Source of the DNA: a bacterium
GTDB lineage: Bacteria; Auribacterota; Auribacteria; Auribacterales; Auribacteraceae
Assembly (NCBI GenBank): GCA_018435605.1
Contig: JAHDNF010000013.1
Coordinates: 1 to 64,000 of the forward strand
DNA: 64,000 bases
Reading direction: 5' to 3'
Each line of letters begins with the position of its first letter. Position 1 is the first letter of the stretch. Shown here one piece after another: positions 48,415 to 57,751 of the stretch. The translations under genes were made by a program, and so were the position numbers. Below the pieces are notes generated by a model. That model saw nothing but the letters and a program-made list of their open reading frames with translations, searched no databases and was not told the origin of the DNA.

Positions 48415-50523
48415 ATGAATGGAAAGTACGAAAGAATAACAGAGATTTTCGGAGCAAACGTTTTTAATGATTCGGTAATGAGAGAACGCCTGCCTAAAGG
48501 GGTATACAAATCAATAAAGAAAACCATAGAAGGCCAGCAGGATCTTGATCCGGCATTGGCAGATGTGATAGCAAACGCGATAAAAGATTGGGCTCTTGAA
48601 AAAGGCGCGACGCATTACTGTCATTGGTTCCAGCCAATGACAGGTTTAACGGCTGAAAAGCATGATTCTTTCATTGCCCCCACATCCGATGGCCGAACCA
48701 TGATGGAGTTTAGCGGCAAAGAACTTTTTCAGGGAGAGCCGGACGCTTCATCGTTTCCATCGGGGGGATTAAGAGCAACTTTTGAAGCTCGCGGATATAC
48801 GGCATGGGATTGTACTTCACCGGTTTTCATCAAAGAAGACGGCAAAAATGTTACCATGTATATACCAAGCGCTTTTTGCTCTTATACAGGTTTGGCTCTT
48901 GACAAAAAAACTCCGTTGCTAAAGTCAATGAGCGCGTTAGATAAACAGGCGATGAGAGTTCTTAAAGTTCTCGGAAACCAGACTTCACAGCGTGTCACAG
49001 CTACCCTTGGAGCTGAGCAGGAATATTTTCTTATCGACAAATCTTACTTCGAAAAACGTCTCGATCTTGTCTTGACTGGTAGAACACTCTTTGGGGCTAT
49101 GCCTCCAAGAGGGCAGGAGATGGAAGATCATTATTTTGGGACATTGCATGAACGGGTCGCATCGTTTATGCATGAAGTCAACATTGAACTTTGGAAACTT
49201 GGTGTTTCTGCAAAAACCCAGCATAACGAAGTCGCTCCTGCACAGTACGAGTTGGCTCCGGTGTTCGCTACAGTAAATGTGGCTACAGATCATAATCAAT
49301 TGGCGATGGAAGTATTGCAAAAGGTTGCTAATCGGCATGATTTTGTATGCTTGCTTAATGAAAAACCTTTTGCCGGCGTTAACGGCTCTGGTAAACACAA
49401 CAACTGGAGCATGTCTACGGATGACGGGATCAATTTGCTTGATCCCGGTAAAACTCCGCATGACAATATGGTTTTTCTTGTTATGTTATGTTCTGTAATT
49501 CGTGCGGTAGATAAATATTCTAAGCTACTACGGGCAAGCGTTGCCAACAGCGGCAATGAACATCGGCTTGGCGCAAACGAAGCCCCGCCGGCTATAGTTT
49601 CCATATTTCTGGGATCTCAGTTGACCGATATTATCGAGCAATTGGCAAAAGGCGGCGCAACGTCATCAAAACAAGGCGGTGAACTGAAATTAGGCGTTTC
49701 TTCCCTGCCTCCGCTACCAAAAGACTGTACTGACCGTAACAGGACATCGCCGTTCGCGTTTACAGGCAACAAATTTGAGTTTCGCATGGTCGGTTCTACA
49801 CAATCTACCGGAGGCCCGATGTTTGTACTAAACACGATTGTTGCCGAAGTTTTATCAGAAGTAGCGGATGAATTAGAAAAAGCAAAAGACGTTAAAGCTA
49901 CCGCTCAGACAATCCTCAGTAAAATAGCCAAGGAACATAGCCGAATAATATTCAACGGCGACAACTATACCGATGAGTGGGTCAAAGAGGCCAAAAAGCG
50001 TGGGTTACCCAATATTCCTTCTACTGTTGGGGCGCTTGCTACCATAATGGAAAAAGAACATGTAGAACTCTTCGAGAAACAAAATGTTCTCAGTAAATCC
50101 GAGTTAGGCGCCCGCACGGAGATTCTGATAGAAACGTATGGCAGGCAGAAAAATATTGAAGCGCTTACCATGTTAAATATTGCTAAGCGTCAAATCCTGC
50201 CGGCCGCTGTGGAATACTCGCTGATTCTTGCAAATGCGGTCGAATCAGTAAGCGCGGTTGGTATTTCCGCTGATGCTCAGAAGGAAATACTCGCTATAGT
50301 TTCCGGATTGATCGGGTCGGCTAATGAAGCCGTTAAAAAACTTGAGGCAAGTGTTAAAAAATCTGCCGATATACACGAGGCTTTGGAAAGAGCTGAATTC
50401 TGTAAGGATACAGTTATCCCTGCAATGAATGAATTGAGAAAGTATTGCGATGCTCTTGAATTGAACGTGAGCGCTGATTTATGGCCGTTGCCGACGTATG
50501 CGGAAATGTTGTTTTTTAAATAA
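48415..50523 (+). CDS. glnN: glutamine synthetase type III
   Basis: ATP-dependent ligation of ammonia to glutamate. 702 residues is the GSIII size. Type III landmarks: [17 protein letters not shown] (about 63-79), [20 protein letters not shown] (about 100-119), AEQEYF (about 201), [16 protein letters not shown] (about 264), [18 protein letters not shown] (about 312), and [16 protein letters not shown]. Type III enzymes occur in Bacteroidetes, cyanobacteria, PVC and other lineages. AAGGAAAAGGAA before ATG. Single-gene unit with its own terminator. Confidence 0.96.
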   Translation: MNGKYERITEIFGANVFNDSVMRERLPKGVYKSIKKTIEGQQDLDPALADVIANAIKDWALEKGATHYCHWFQPMTGLTAEKHDSFIAPTSDGRTMMEFSGKELFQGEPDASSFPSGGLRATFEARGYTAWDCTSPVFIKEDGKNVTMYIPSAFCSYTGLALDKKTPLLKSMSALDKQAMRVLKVLGNQTSQRVTATLGAEQEYFLIDKSYFEKRLDLVLTGRTLFGAMPPRGQEMEDHYFGTLHERVASFMHEVNIELWKLGVSAKTQHNEVAPAQYELAPVFATVNVATDHNQLAMEVLQKVANRHDFVCLLNEKPFAGVNGSGKHNNWSMSTDDGINLLDPGKTPHDNMVFLVMLCSVIRAVDKYSKLLRASVANSGNEHRLGANEAPPAIVSIFLGSQLTDIIEQLAKGGATSSKQGGELKLGVSSLPPLPKDCTDRNRTSPFAFTGNKFEFRMVGSTQSTGGPMFVLNTIVAEVLSEVADELEKAKDVKATAQTILSKIAKEHSRIIFNGDNYTDEWVKEAKKRGLPNIPSTVGALATIMEKEHVELFEKQNVLSKSELGARTEILIETYGRQKNIEALTMLNIAKRQILPAAVEYSLILANAVESVSAVGISADAQKEILAIVSGLIGSANEAVKKLEASVKKSADIHEALERAEFCKDTVIPAMNELRKYCDALELNVSADLWPLPTYAEMLFFK

Positions 50524-50573
50524 TTGTTGCATCTATCAAGGAATACAATCAGCTTGATTTGAAACAGAGTAAT

Positions 50574-50622
50574 AACTTTAAGGCGGTGTAATGATGTTAA
50601 TACATTACACCGCCTTAAAGTT
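50574..50622. terminator. 20-bp perfect stem terminator after glutamine synthetase
   Basis: Left arm 50574-50593 and right arm 50603-50622 are exact reverse complements (AACTTTAAGGCGGTGTAATG), 9-base loop, followed by TTGTTTT. Unusually long for a simple terminator. Confidence 0.75.
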
Positions 50623-50846
50623 TGTTTTCCCGGGTTTGTAGCCCATAGAGATAACTAGACAACCGTTTTTCTGCCTTTTAAATGACTCAAAATTCTTCGG
50701 AAATACAAAATCGCACAAAACATCCTGCATTGCAAACATATCTATTAAAAACGTTTAGCATGAGACAAAAAGTATTTCGGTAGTCGCTCGTAAATTGCAT
50801 ATCCGGTATACCCACAAAATTTTTTCATTTTTGGTAAGCTGATTTA

Positions 50847-50858
50847 CGGTTATAACCG
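50847..50858. promoter_or_regulatory. 12-bp palindrome upstream of chemosensory operon
   Basis: CGGTTATAACCG, a perfect palindrome 50 bases before the first gene of the operon; possible operator. The rest of 50623-50908 shows nothing assignable. Confidence 0.3.
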
Positions 50859-50908
50859 ATATATGACTTTGTAGAACGATAAAACCAAACGCTAAAGAAC
50901 AGTTTGCT

Positions 50909-52621
50909 ATGAATCCAATTCAATCTATACTCAATTATCTTGAATCCGGCGCAAAAACATTGACACAGTTGAGCGATTTGATAAGCGAAACTTGGCAGGA
51001 TACCGGATCGGAAGCCGATAATCAAGACCAGTATATATCTTTAATCAGCCAGATACTGCGCGATTCCGAAGATATAGCGCGAAGTTGCGAAAATTATCTT
51101 GCCAAAATGGATTTTATAGAAAATAAAGTGCTTGAAAGTTCGCAGGAAATAGAAGAAATCATCGAAGGCAAAGACCGGTTATCGGAAAAGAACAATATGA
51201 CCACCTCGTCTATCGCCGAACTTCAGACATTTTCCGCTCAGATTCAGGATATGGGAACCGCGGTCATTCAGATATCCAAACAAACAAACCTGTTAGCGTA
51301 TAATGTTGCCATAGAATCGACAAATACAGATGATGAATGCAAAGGGTTTACAGTTTTGTCCGAGGAGATCAGGAATCTGGCGGAAACGTCGGCGTCATCC
51401 GCAAAAGATATAACCACTCTCACACGCGAACTGCAATTGAATCTGCAAACAGTTATAACCGATGTGCAAAAAGCCGGAGATACCGTAACCGTAGAACTTG
51501 AAAAGGTCAAACAAACGATTTTGACATTCGAGTCGATAAATGAAAAAATGAAATCATTGTTCCACAGCGGCAAAAAAATGAAAAACCTCAGCAGGGACGG
51601 TATTTCCAGTTCACGGGATATCAGCGGTCAGTCGGAGTGGTTGTTTTCTTTGCAAAGCCAGCTTAATTCGAAACGCATGCATTTGCTTAATGTTATAGAA
51701 AAAGAACTCGGATTGCACAGACAAACTATCACCTTTGCCGACAAACTACTTAACGACGACGATTCGAAATCCGCGCTAAACAATGATATTATAAACAATT
51801 GTAAAATAATCAACGACTCCGCGCAGGAAATTGAGCGTACAATTGAAGATGTGTTTCATACTTTGAATGTAATGACTACTGTAGGCGCTCATTTCAAAGG
51901 CGGTTTGAACGCTGTGGGTAAAACCGTTAATGCCATCAATACCATATCTAAAAAAGACGAAGAACAAATACAAGAATTGACCACAGCATTGAAAACCGAT
52001 TTTTCTCAGGTCAGTACAATTGTTGATTATGTTCAGGATATTCTTCGAGCCAACTGGGACATTATTGAAAAATTCAATTCATTGAATTCGAACTCATGGA
52101 ATATCAATCATATCATCGATGTGCTAATCAACCATACCACCATGACAAAAATGCTCGCGCTCAACGCCTCACTTGAAGCTACAAGAACCGAAGAGGATGC
52201 CGAGCATGATTATGACGGGTTGGTAAACGATATGCGCGTGTTGTCGGAACAATCAGGCACAGCCGCCAACGACATAAAAAAAGTTATGCATCAGGTAGAA
52301 TATCTTATATCAAAAGTACTTGCGGGTATCAATGAGACCATGTATTCGAGCATGCATATACTAAACAAAGTCAAAAGGTTTATCAAAAATTTACAAATCA
52401 TACAGCGGAGTATGGAAAATTCCAGCGATTACCTGATGGAAATCTGTATTTTCTCAGGCATGATATGGAAAAACATAGAGGAGGCAAACAAAATTATATC
52501 GAAATGCGAATCTATGCAGTCTTTGTTCAGCAAAAACAATGTTCCTTTGCGGGATATCGCCAAATCGATCAGATCGCAGTTCGATGAAATTACGCCTCTG
52601 CTTTACGACGCGAACAAATAA
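50909..52621 (+). CDS. soluble chemoreceptor-like protein with two signalling hairpins
   Basis: 570 residues, no membrane segment, almost wholly coiled coil. Two stretches resemble the receptor tip: QTNLLAYNVAIESTNTDDEC (about 127-146, then KGFTVLSEEIRNLAE) and MLALNASLEATRTEEDAEHD (about 415-434, then YDGLVNDMRVLSEQSG). In normal receptors one tip reads QTNLLALNAAIEAARAGE. Both copies are diverged, so the protein looks like a fused receptor dimer or scaffold. First gene of a four-gene operon with CheA core, HPt-CheW and CheY. Confidence 0.75.
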   Translation: MNPIQSILNYLESGAKTLTQLSDLISETWQDTGSEADNQDQYISLISQILRDSEDIARSCENYLAKMDFIENKVLESSQEIEEIIEGKDRLSEKNNMTTSSIAELQTFSAQIQDMGTAVIQISKQTNLLAYNVAIESTNTDDECKGFTVLSEEIRNLAETSASSAKDITTLTRELQLNLQTVITDVQKAGDTVTVELEKVKQTILTFESINEKMKSLFHSGKKMKNLSRDGISSSRDISGQSEWLFSLQSQLNSKRMHLLNVIEKELGLHRQTITFADKLLNDDDSKSALNNDIINNCKIINDSAQEIERTIEDVFHTLNVMTTVGAHFKGGLNAVGKTVNAINTISKKDEEQIQELTTALKTDFSQVSTIVDYVQDILRANWDIIEKFNSLNSNSWNINHIIDVLINHTTMTKMLALNASLEATRTEEDAEHDYDGLVNDMRVLSEQSGTAANDIKKVMHQVEYLISKVLAGINETMYSSMHILNKVKRFIKNLQIIQRSMENSSDYLMEICIFSGMIWKNIEEANKIISKCESMQSLFSKNNVPLRDIAKSIRSQFDEITPLLYDANK

Positions 52622-52640
52622 AATATATCCGGCGCTATGA

Positions 52641-54251
52641 ATGAAGAAAAAACATACGATTCCCATTACCGATGAGGTACGACAGAAAATCCAGCAGGCA
52701 AAAACCAGCCAAAACGAACTGCTGGAAGTAGATGTGGCTATTTCCGGCGGGGTAGAATTCCCATCGCTAAAAGCAATGGAGTTTATTGTCGGCATAGGCG
52801 AATTCATCGAATCGGTCCCAAGCATATTTTCCGAAACTATAGACGAAGAAAACCGTTTTTACCGCTTTTTCTATACCATTACTCCCGGAAACCGCAAATA
52901 TTTCGAGGATCTGATCTATAACAGATTTTTCAATGACGACGAAATCGAAAATGTTGCCATCAGCTTTATGCCGGAAGAATTCAGAATTCAGGATGTTTTC
53001 AGGCCGCCTAAGTTGAAACATCAACAGCATCAAATTATGCATATTGAATTCTCCAAACTGGATAAGACAAACAAATTGATAACAGATCTGAACATTTGTA
53101 CATCCCGTTTCCAACACTTACAGCAAAATCTTCAAAACATTGCCGACATTAACGAACTACAAGAATTCCAAAAAGATTTTGGCGTAGCGGTACAGTCTTT
53201 AGTCAAACTCACTAATTCGCTACATAAAAACTCTATCAATATGCAAATGTTGCCACTGCATACCCTTACCGGTAAATACAGGCGTATCATTTACGATTAT
53301 TGTCGCTCAACCGGCAAACAGATCAAACTTACGCTCAATAACGGCAGTATTCAATTTGATAAGAGGATAATAGACAAACTTGACGAACCGCTGGTGCATA
53401 TTATACGAAACGCTATGGATCACGGTATCGAATCTCCTGAAGAACGGAAAAAAAAGGGTAAACCCGTTGAAGGCAATATAACCATCACCGGATCTAACCG
53501 CGGCGAAAGAGCTGTCATTGAAATAAGCGATGACGGCGCGGGTTTGGATGCCGAAAAAATTCGCGCGACCTGTCTGCACAAAGGATTGTTTCCTGAAGAA
53601 AAAATCGGCAACATGAACGAAGATGAACTTTTTCAATGTTTGTTTATGCCCGGATTCAGTACCTCGCGCATTGTAACGGATATATCAGGCAGAGGAGTCG
53701 GATTGGACGTAGTGTACACGGCCGTCAAACAAATGCACGGAAAAATAAACCTTTTTTCAAAAAAAGGCGAAGGCACGACAATCAGGCTTACCTTGCCGGA
53801 AACGTTATCGCTTATAAAAACGGTATTCGTCTCCTCCGGCGGCGAAATTTTTGCCATACCTACGAAGAGTATATTTAAAATGTTGACATCCAGAGAGATT
53901 CAATGCCATAACGCCAGTACTGGAATAACGCTTCAATATCAGGACAATGGTATACCGGTTTACAATTTGAAAGCCCTGTTTTCACATCAAGCATATATCG
54001 AAGATTCACAAGATGACTGCTTTAAAAATGATGAGCGTATTTATATACTTTCTAAAATAGATAGCGGACTTATAGCGCTGGAAGGCAACAGAATCCTCGA
54101 TATGCACGACGTAGTTGTTAAACCGTTCGGATCGTACTTGGGGTCAATACCCGGATATGGCGGCGCGGTAATATGCTGGGACGGTTCCATTGTATATTTG
54201 ATTGACATATCCACTATCGAATCAAGGATTTCCGATTATGAACGAGGATAA
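52641..54251 (+). CDS. CheA-like histidine kinase lacking its HPt domain
   Basis: 536 residues. There is no P1 domain. A P2-like segment (about 28-110, LEVDVAISGG...LKAMEFIVGIGEFIES) is followed by P3 dimerisation helices (about 170-230), P4 ATPase with N-box HIIRNAMDHGIESPEER, G1 DDGAGLD, F-box FMPGFST and G2 GRGVGLDVV, then the P5 CheW-like domain (about 390-530). The phosphorylatable His must come from another protein; the next gene supplies an HPt domain and overlaps by 14 bases. Confidence 0.85.
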   Translation: MKKKHTIPITDEVRQKIQQAKTSQNELLEVDVAISGGVEFPSLKAMEFIVGIGEFIESVPSIFSETIDEENRFYRFFYTITPGNRKYFEDLIYNRFFNDDEIENVAISFMPEEFRIQDVFRPPKLKHQQHQIMHIEFSKLDKTNKLITDLNICTSRFQHLQQNLQNIADINELQEFQKDFGVAVQSLVKLTNSLHKNSINMQMLPLHTLTGKYRRIIYDYCRSTGKQIKLTLNNGSIQFDKRIIDKLDEPLVHIIRNAMDHGIESPEERKKKGKPVEGNITITGSNRGERAVIEISDDGAGLDAEKIRATCLHKGLFPEEKIGNMNEDELFQCLFMPGFSTSRIVTDISGRGVGLDVVYTAVKQMHGKINLFSKKGEGTTIRLTLPETLSLIKTVFVSSGGEIFAIPTKSIFKMLTSREIQCHNASTGITLQYQDNGIPVYNLKALFSHQAYIEDSQDDCFKNDERIYILSKIDSGLIALEGNRILDMHDVVVKPFGSYLGSIPGYGGAVICWDGSIVYLIDISTIESRISDYERG

Positions 54252-55119
54252 TTTTTTCGATACGTTTATCGCCGAATCACGCTCGCATATAAGCATAATG
54301 GAAAAAAACCTGCTAGACATAGAATCCAGCGCCGACCGAAAAAATCTTCTTCAAGAAATCTTCAGGGCCGCTCATACCATCAAAGGTTCTTCAAGTATTA
54401 TACGATACATCTCGATTAAAGATGTTGCTCACGCTATGGAATCAATACTGCAAATCATGCTCGACGACATATCGATTTTTTCCAATGAAATTGTAGATGC
54501 ACTGCTTAACGCTTGTGATTTTCTTAGCTCAGCGCTCGAAAAATTACCCGATACCGATTACGGTATGGACGAAAAAGACGCCGTTTGCGAGAAATTATAT
54601 GCTCTTGCGCCGGTACTTACAAAATCTGTAAATCTAAAATCATCATACGCCCCTATTCAGGATATTAGCGGCGAAATTTCTATTGAACAGAAGAACGATT
54701 CACAAATATATTTTCTTCTGTTTGAAAGTGGAAATATCTTTTTTGCCACTCCGCTGTACTGTATCAAAGAAGTTCTAAGAAAAATTTATATAAAGCCGAT
54801 AAATATTTTGGAAGAGCATATCCTTGGAATCGTCAATTATCACGGAGAGATTTTACCGATAATCGATTTCAATAGACGATTCGGGCTGTTCAAAAAATTA
54901 AACTGCGATGAAGCATGTATCATCGTATTCAAACTCAGGGAAGCTCTTCTGGGAGTTAAAGTCGATGCCCTTGTTAAGCTTTTTTTACCGGAACAAATGA
55001 CATGCGTTCCTGAAACAAACGACACTCTGAGGCTCTATTGCGACGGATACTACGAAATTGACGGCAGAGAAATACACATTATTAATATAGATACTTTATT
55101 TTACAGAGAACGATCGTAA
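54238..55119 (+). CDS. HPt-CheW fusion protein
   Basis: 293 residues. N-terminal histidine phosphotransfer domain (1-105) with His46 in FRAAHTIKGSSSII, the canonical P1 motif; then a linker and a CheW-like domain (about 150-293, ILGIVNYHGEILPIIDFNRR). ATG 54238 chosen over 54202 since it begins at the HPt domain and overlaps the kinase stop by 14 bases. It should accept phosphate from the P1-less CheA core and pass it to CheY (inference). Confidence 0.85.
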   Translation: MNEDNFFDTFIAESRSHISIMEKNLLDIESSADRKNLLQEIFRAAHTIKGSSSIIRYISIKDVAHAMESILQIMLDDISIFSNEIVDALLNACDFLSSALEKLPDTDYGMDEKDAVCEKLYALAPVLTKSVNLKSSYAPIQDISGEISIEQKNDSQIYFLLFESGNIFFATPLYCIKEVLRKIYIKPINILEEHILGIVNYHGEILPIIDFNRRFGLFKKLNCDEACIIVFKLREALLGVKVDALVKLFLPEQMTCVPETNDTLRLYCDGYYEIDGREIHIINIDTLFYRERS

Positions 55120-55145
55120 ACGATAAAATACCGGAGAACGCCAAA

Positions 55146-55529
55146 ATGTCCATCCAACTGGATAAAATACGAGTGCTTATTGTTGATGATTCCGAGTTTG
55201 TTACCCGTAAACTACAGGATATTTTGGAAAAAGCTAATATGGATGTAGTTGCCGTTGGGCGTAACGGTATCGACGCCCTCAGATTTTTTAAAGAGTACAA
55301 TCCGGATATCATTACCATGGATATAAATATGCCGGATATGGACGGGCTTTCCGCACTAAAATTGATCCATCAGATAAACCCTGAAGCCAAAGTGATAATA
55401 CTCAGCTCCATGAGCAGTAGAGAAAAAGTCATCGACGCCATGCGGGAAGGAGCAAAAGGGTTTATAACTAAACCGTTCGTCTCTGAAAAAGTGGTCGCCA
55501 TCATCACTAAAACACACTATAAAGGATAA
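55146..55529 (+). CDS. CheY-like response regulator
   Basis: Single receiver of 127 residues: D14-D15, phospho-Asp59 (MDINMPDMDG), ILSSMSS at the switch position and FITKPF Lys. Last gene of the chemosensory operon, 26 bases after the HPt-CheW gene, and likely its output. There is no cheR or cheB in the operon. Confidence 0.9.
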   Translation: MSIQLDKIRVLIVDDSEFVTRKLQDILEKANMDVVAVGRNGIDALRFFKEYNPDIITMDINMPDMDGLSALKLIHQINPEAKVIILSSMSSREKVIDAMREGAKGFITKPFVSEKVVAIITKTHYKG

Positions 55530-55597
55530 TGCCGAAAACAGCGCGCGTTATCAAATCTATAATACCAATAATGTCTATTTTATTCCTGCAAGATGTA

Positions 55598-55957
55598 TTA
55601 AGCCAGATTGTTTTTGTCTGCTCTAATCTCGTTTTTGAGTTCGGCAAGACGCAGTTTTAGTTCATGCAGGATAGTAGTAGCTGTGTGGTCGGCGGAAATT
55701 CTCAGTTTGCGTTCTTTTTTTAGTTGCATAAATCGGCGGGCGCCGGGAATGGTATACTGCTCAATATATAAAAGCTGTTTAATTTCAACTATCAAATCCA
55801 AATCTTTCATCCGATACATACGCCGTCCCGATTTGCTTTTTCTTGGTTTGAGTTCTTCAAACTCGGTTTCCCAGAAACGAAGAACATGCGATGGCGTATC
55901 GGTGATTTCGCTGGCTTCCTTAATGGTGTAATACATCTTTTCTGGGATCTTTACCAT
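55598..55957 (-). CDS. MerR-family transcriptional regulator
   Basis: 119 residues. Winged helix: YYTIKEASEITDTPSHVLRF then WETEFEELKPRKSKSGRRMY (about 9-48), the MerR_1 signature, followed by a short coiled coil. No metal-binding Cys, so a short orphan-type member of the kind often found near ihfA/himA or cell-cycle genes in other bacteria. GGAG upstream. Target unknown. Convergent with the chemosensory operon. Confidence 0.85.
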   Translation of the reverse strand: MVKIPEKMYYTIKEASEITDTPSHVLRFWETEFEELKPRKSKSGRRMYRMKDLDLIVEIKQLLYIEQYTIPGARRFMQLKKERKLRISADHTATTILHELKLRLAELKNEIRADKNNLA

Positions 55958-56006
55958 TTCCGATTGCTCCGTGTACCTGATCGGTATGAATTTTTACTTA
56001 ATAAAA

Positions 56007-56080
56007 TGGGCGATACGGGATTCGAACCCATGACCTCTGGTTCCGGAGACCAGCGCTCTATCCAACTGAGCTAACCGCCC
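56007..56080 (-). tRNA. tRNA-Arg (anticodon CCG)
   Basis: Minus strand: acceptor GGGCGGT/ATCGCCC, D-arm AGCTCAGTTGGATAGAGC, anticodon stem CTGGT/ACCAG with loop CTCCGGA (anticodon CCG), T-arm ATGGG-TTCGAAT-CCCGT, discriminator A, CCA not encoded. Lies upstream of merR on the same strand. Confidence 0.95.
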
Positions 56081-56427
56081 GCAACAATCAAAACACTCTG
56101 CAAATTAACCTTATATATAAATATTGTCGAAAATATACTAATATCGGGTTACTTTAAACCGCTACGATATCATTTATGGTGGTTTGATTTTCAGAGAGTT
56201 CAATAGTGAGTCATAATATATATATTGTGGAAATTTGTCAAATGTTGATTTATCAAAAATAATACAAATTTAATTTGACAAATGCTACATTGCGTGATAT
56301 ATATGTTAAAGAATATGCGTTAAATTTTGTTCTTTGGAAAATATTTTAAAAAAAATGAACCATACTTAAACGGAGGGAATCAAAAACCTAAATAACAAAA
56401 AAAACTAAAAAAATTATTTTTTTTTGT

Positions 56428-56462
56428 TTGCATTTTATGAATACTGATGTTATAGTATTCAT
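56428..56462 (+). promoter_or_regulatory. promoter with overlapping palindrome for PEP-CTERM gene
   Basis: TTGCAT (56428-56433), 17 bases, TATAGT (56451-56456). An inverted repeat ATGAATACT (56437-56445) / AGTATTCAT (56454-56462) covers the spacer and -10, the position of a repressor site. The leader of about 65 bases carries GGAGGGGG and ends with GGAGGG before the ATG. The rest of 56081-56427 shows only A+T-rich sequence. Confidence 0.6.
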
Positions 56463-56530
56463 ATGTAGTAGTAGGAGGGGGTTGTTTTAGACTGATTCAT
56501 TCATTTACATCAAACTGGAGGGCATTAAAC

Positions 56531-57280
56531 ATGAAGCAAATTTCAATTCTAACAATCTTATTGTCATTATTTTTGATCGCCGGAAATGCGATCGCGTTAC
56601 CCGATGCACAACTGCCGAATCTTGCTACGGCAACTTATCCGATTCACGGTGAAAGCGATGCATGGTTTACTTTGGATCCTTCTCCAAGCATTCCTAGGAT
56701 CGACTGGATAGTATCTCAAACAGCAATAATCGATGCAACCGATGCTAGCTATAACTTTGTATATTCTACCGGTAACTCTACCGATTATAACGGTTCATTG
56801 TTCTTTTTCTATTATCAGCTAGAAAATGTTCATCCTACGAGAGATTTAGGTAGATTTACAATCGACCTGCAGGATTCACTTGTAGTGCTGACAGCCGGAT
56901 ACATAACCGATATAGGCGGTAACGGTATCAGCATTGACAATGCTCCTTTTAACCATTTGGTAGCTGGTGAAACGGTTGAAGCTAATGGCGCTTTCGTAGT
57001 TCCCTCATCCCAACAGTTTACTCCTGTAGGCGACAGAAGCGTAGCGTGGAATTTTGACCCCAAAATGGACCAAAACGAATCGACAACAGTATTGTTTTTG
57101 ACCTGTATGGCCCCGCCTGCCTATACAGAGGCATCTACTATTAACGGCGGTCAGGTTTGGGCTGGCAAAGTTCCTGCACCGACTGATCCTGATTTCGATG
57201 ATGTTATCCCTGAACCGATGAGCATGATTTTGTTGGGCAGTGCGGTTTGCGGATTGGTTTTGAGAAAACGCAATAAGTAA
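56531..57280 (+). CDS. PEP-CTERM secreted protein
   Basis: 249 residues: signal peptide (to about residue 22, ending AIA), an all-beta middle of unknown function, and a C-terminal tail VIPEPMSMILLGSAVCGLVL then RKRNK, a classic exosortase sorting signal. Strong GGAGGG site. Own promoter and terminator, so monocistronic and probably well expressed. Confidence 0.85.
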   Translation: MKQISILTILLSLFLIAGNAIALPDAQLPNLATATYPIHGESDAWFTLDPSPSIPRIDWIVSQTAIIDATDASYNFVYSTGNSTDYNGSLFFFYYQLENVHPTRDLGRFTIDLQDSLVVLTAGYITDIGGNGISIDNAPFNHLVAGETVEANGAFVVPSSQQFTPVGDRSVAWNFDPKMDQNESTTVLFLTCMAPPAYTEASTINGGQVWAGKVPAPTDPDFDDVIPEPMSMILLGSAVCGLVLRKRNK

Positions 57281-57301
57281 TTCATATATAGTTAGTTTAT
57301 T

Positions 57302-57338
57302 AATCGGGAGAAAAGAAATTTTCTCCCGATTTTTTTTG
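57302..57338 (+). terminator. Rho-independent terminator
   Basis: AATCGGGAGAAAA / TTTTCTCCCGATT (57302-57314, 57319-57331) with loop GAAA, then a T-run to 57338. Textbook form, 20 bases after the PEP-CTERM gene. Confidence 0.9.
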
Positions 57339-57559
57339 TCTTTCAGTGTTTTAATCTGGCATTTAGTATTCTTCTTCACCGTACCGGCTGAAAAATACCT
57401 TCAAGCCAAGAAATATTTGATGGCAAAATCGGTAGTTCCAGTATCCGTGCATGCGCGCCGGTATGTCCGGAGTTAACAATCCGAGCAAAAATCCTCTAAA
57501 AAAAATTATAGACAGGGGAATTTTCAGCTTGAGAGCGCTGAAAAAGTCTAAAAAATGTC

Positions 57560-57723
57560 TGTCATCACGAGTAGCGAAGCGACGCGGTTAAAAAGAACAC
57601 AAATCAGATTGTCCAACCCTATTTAGGGTTTCGCAATGAAATTTTTTCAGCACTCCCAGTTTATTTTTAGGGTTGCTGAAATTCTTGTGTCATTGCGAAC
57701 AAACGAATTTTGCATGGCAATCT
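57560..57723. repeat. REP-like dispersed repeat pair
   Basis: TGTCATCACGAGTAGCGAAG (from 57560) and TGTCATTGCGAACAAACGAA (from 57688, ending GGCAATCT) resemble the widespread TGTCATTGCGAG...GCGAAGC...GCAATCT repeat family; complementary pieces (AGATTG, TCGCAATGA) lie between. The whole 57340-57751 gap holds no gene. Confidence 0.5.
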
Positions 57724-57751
57724 AAGCTCAATAACCATCAAAATACTTAAC

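Noticed and set aside
55886-56074. 62-codon plus-strand frame
   Set aside because: It runs antisense through tRNA-Arg(CCG); GDTGFEPMTSGSGD is the familiar false peptide of reversed tRNA genes.
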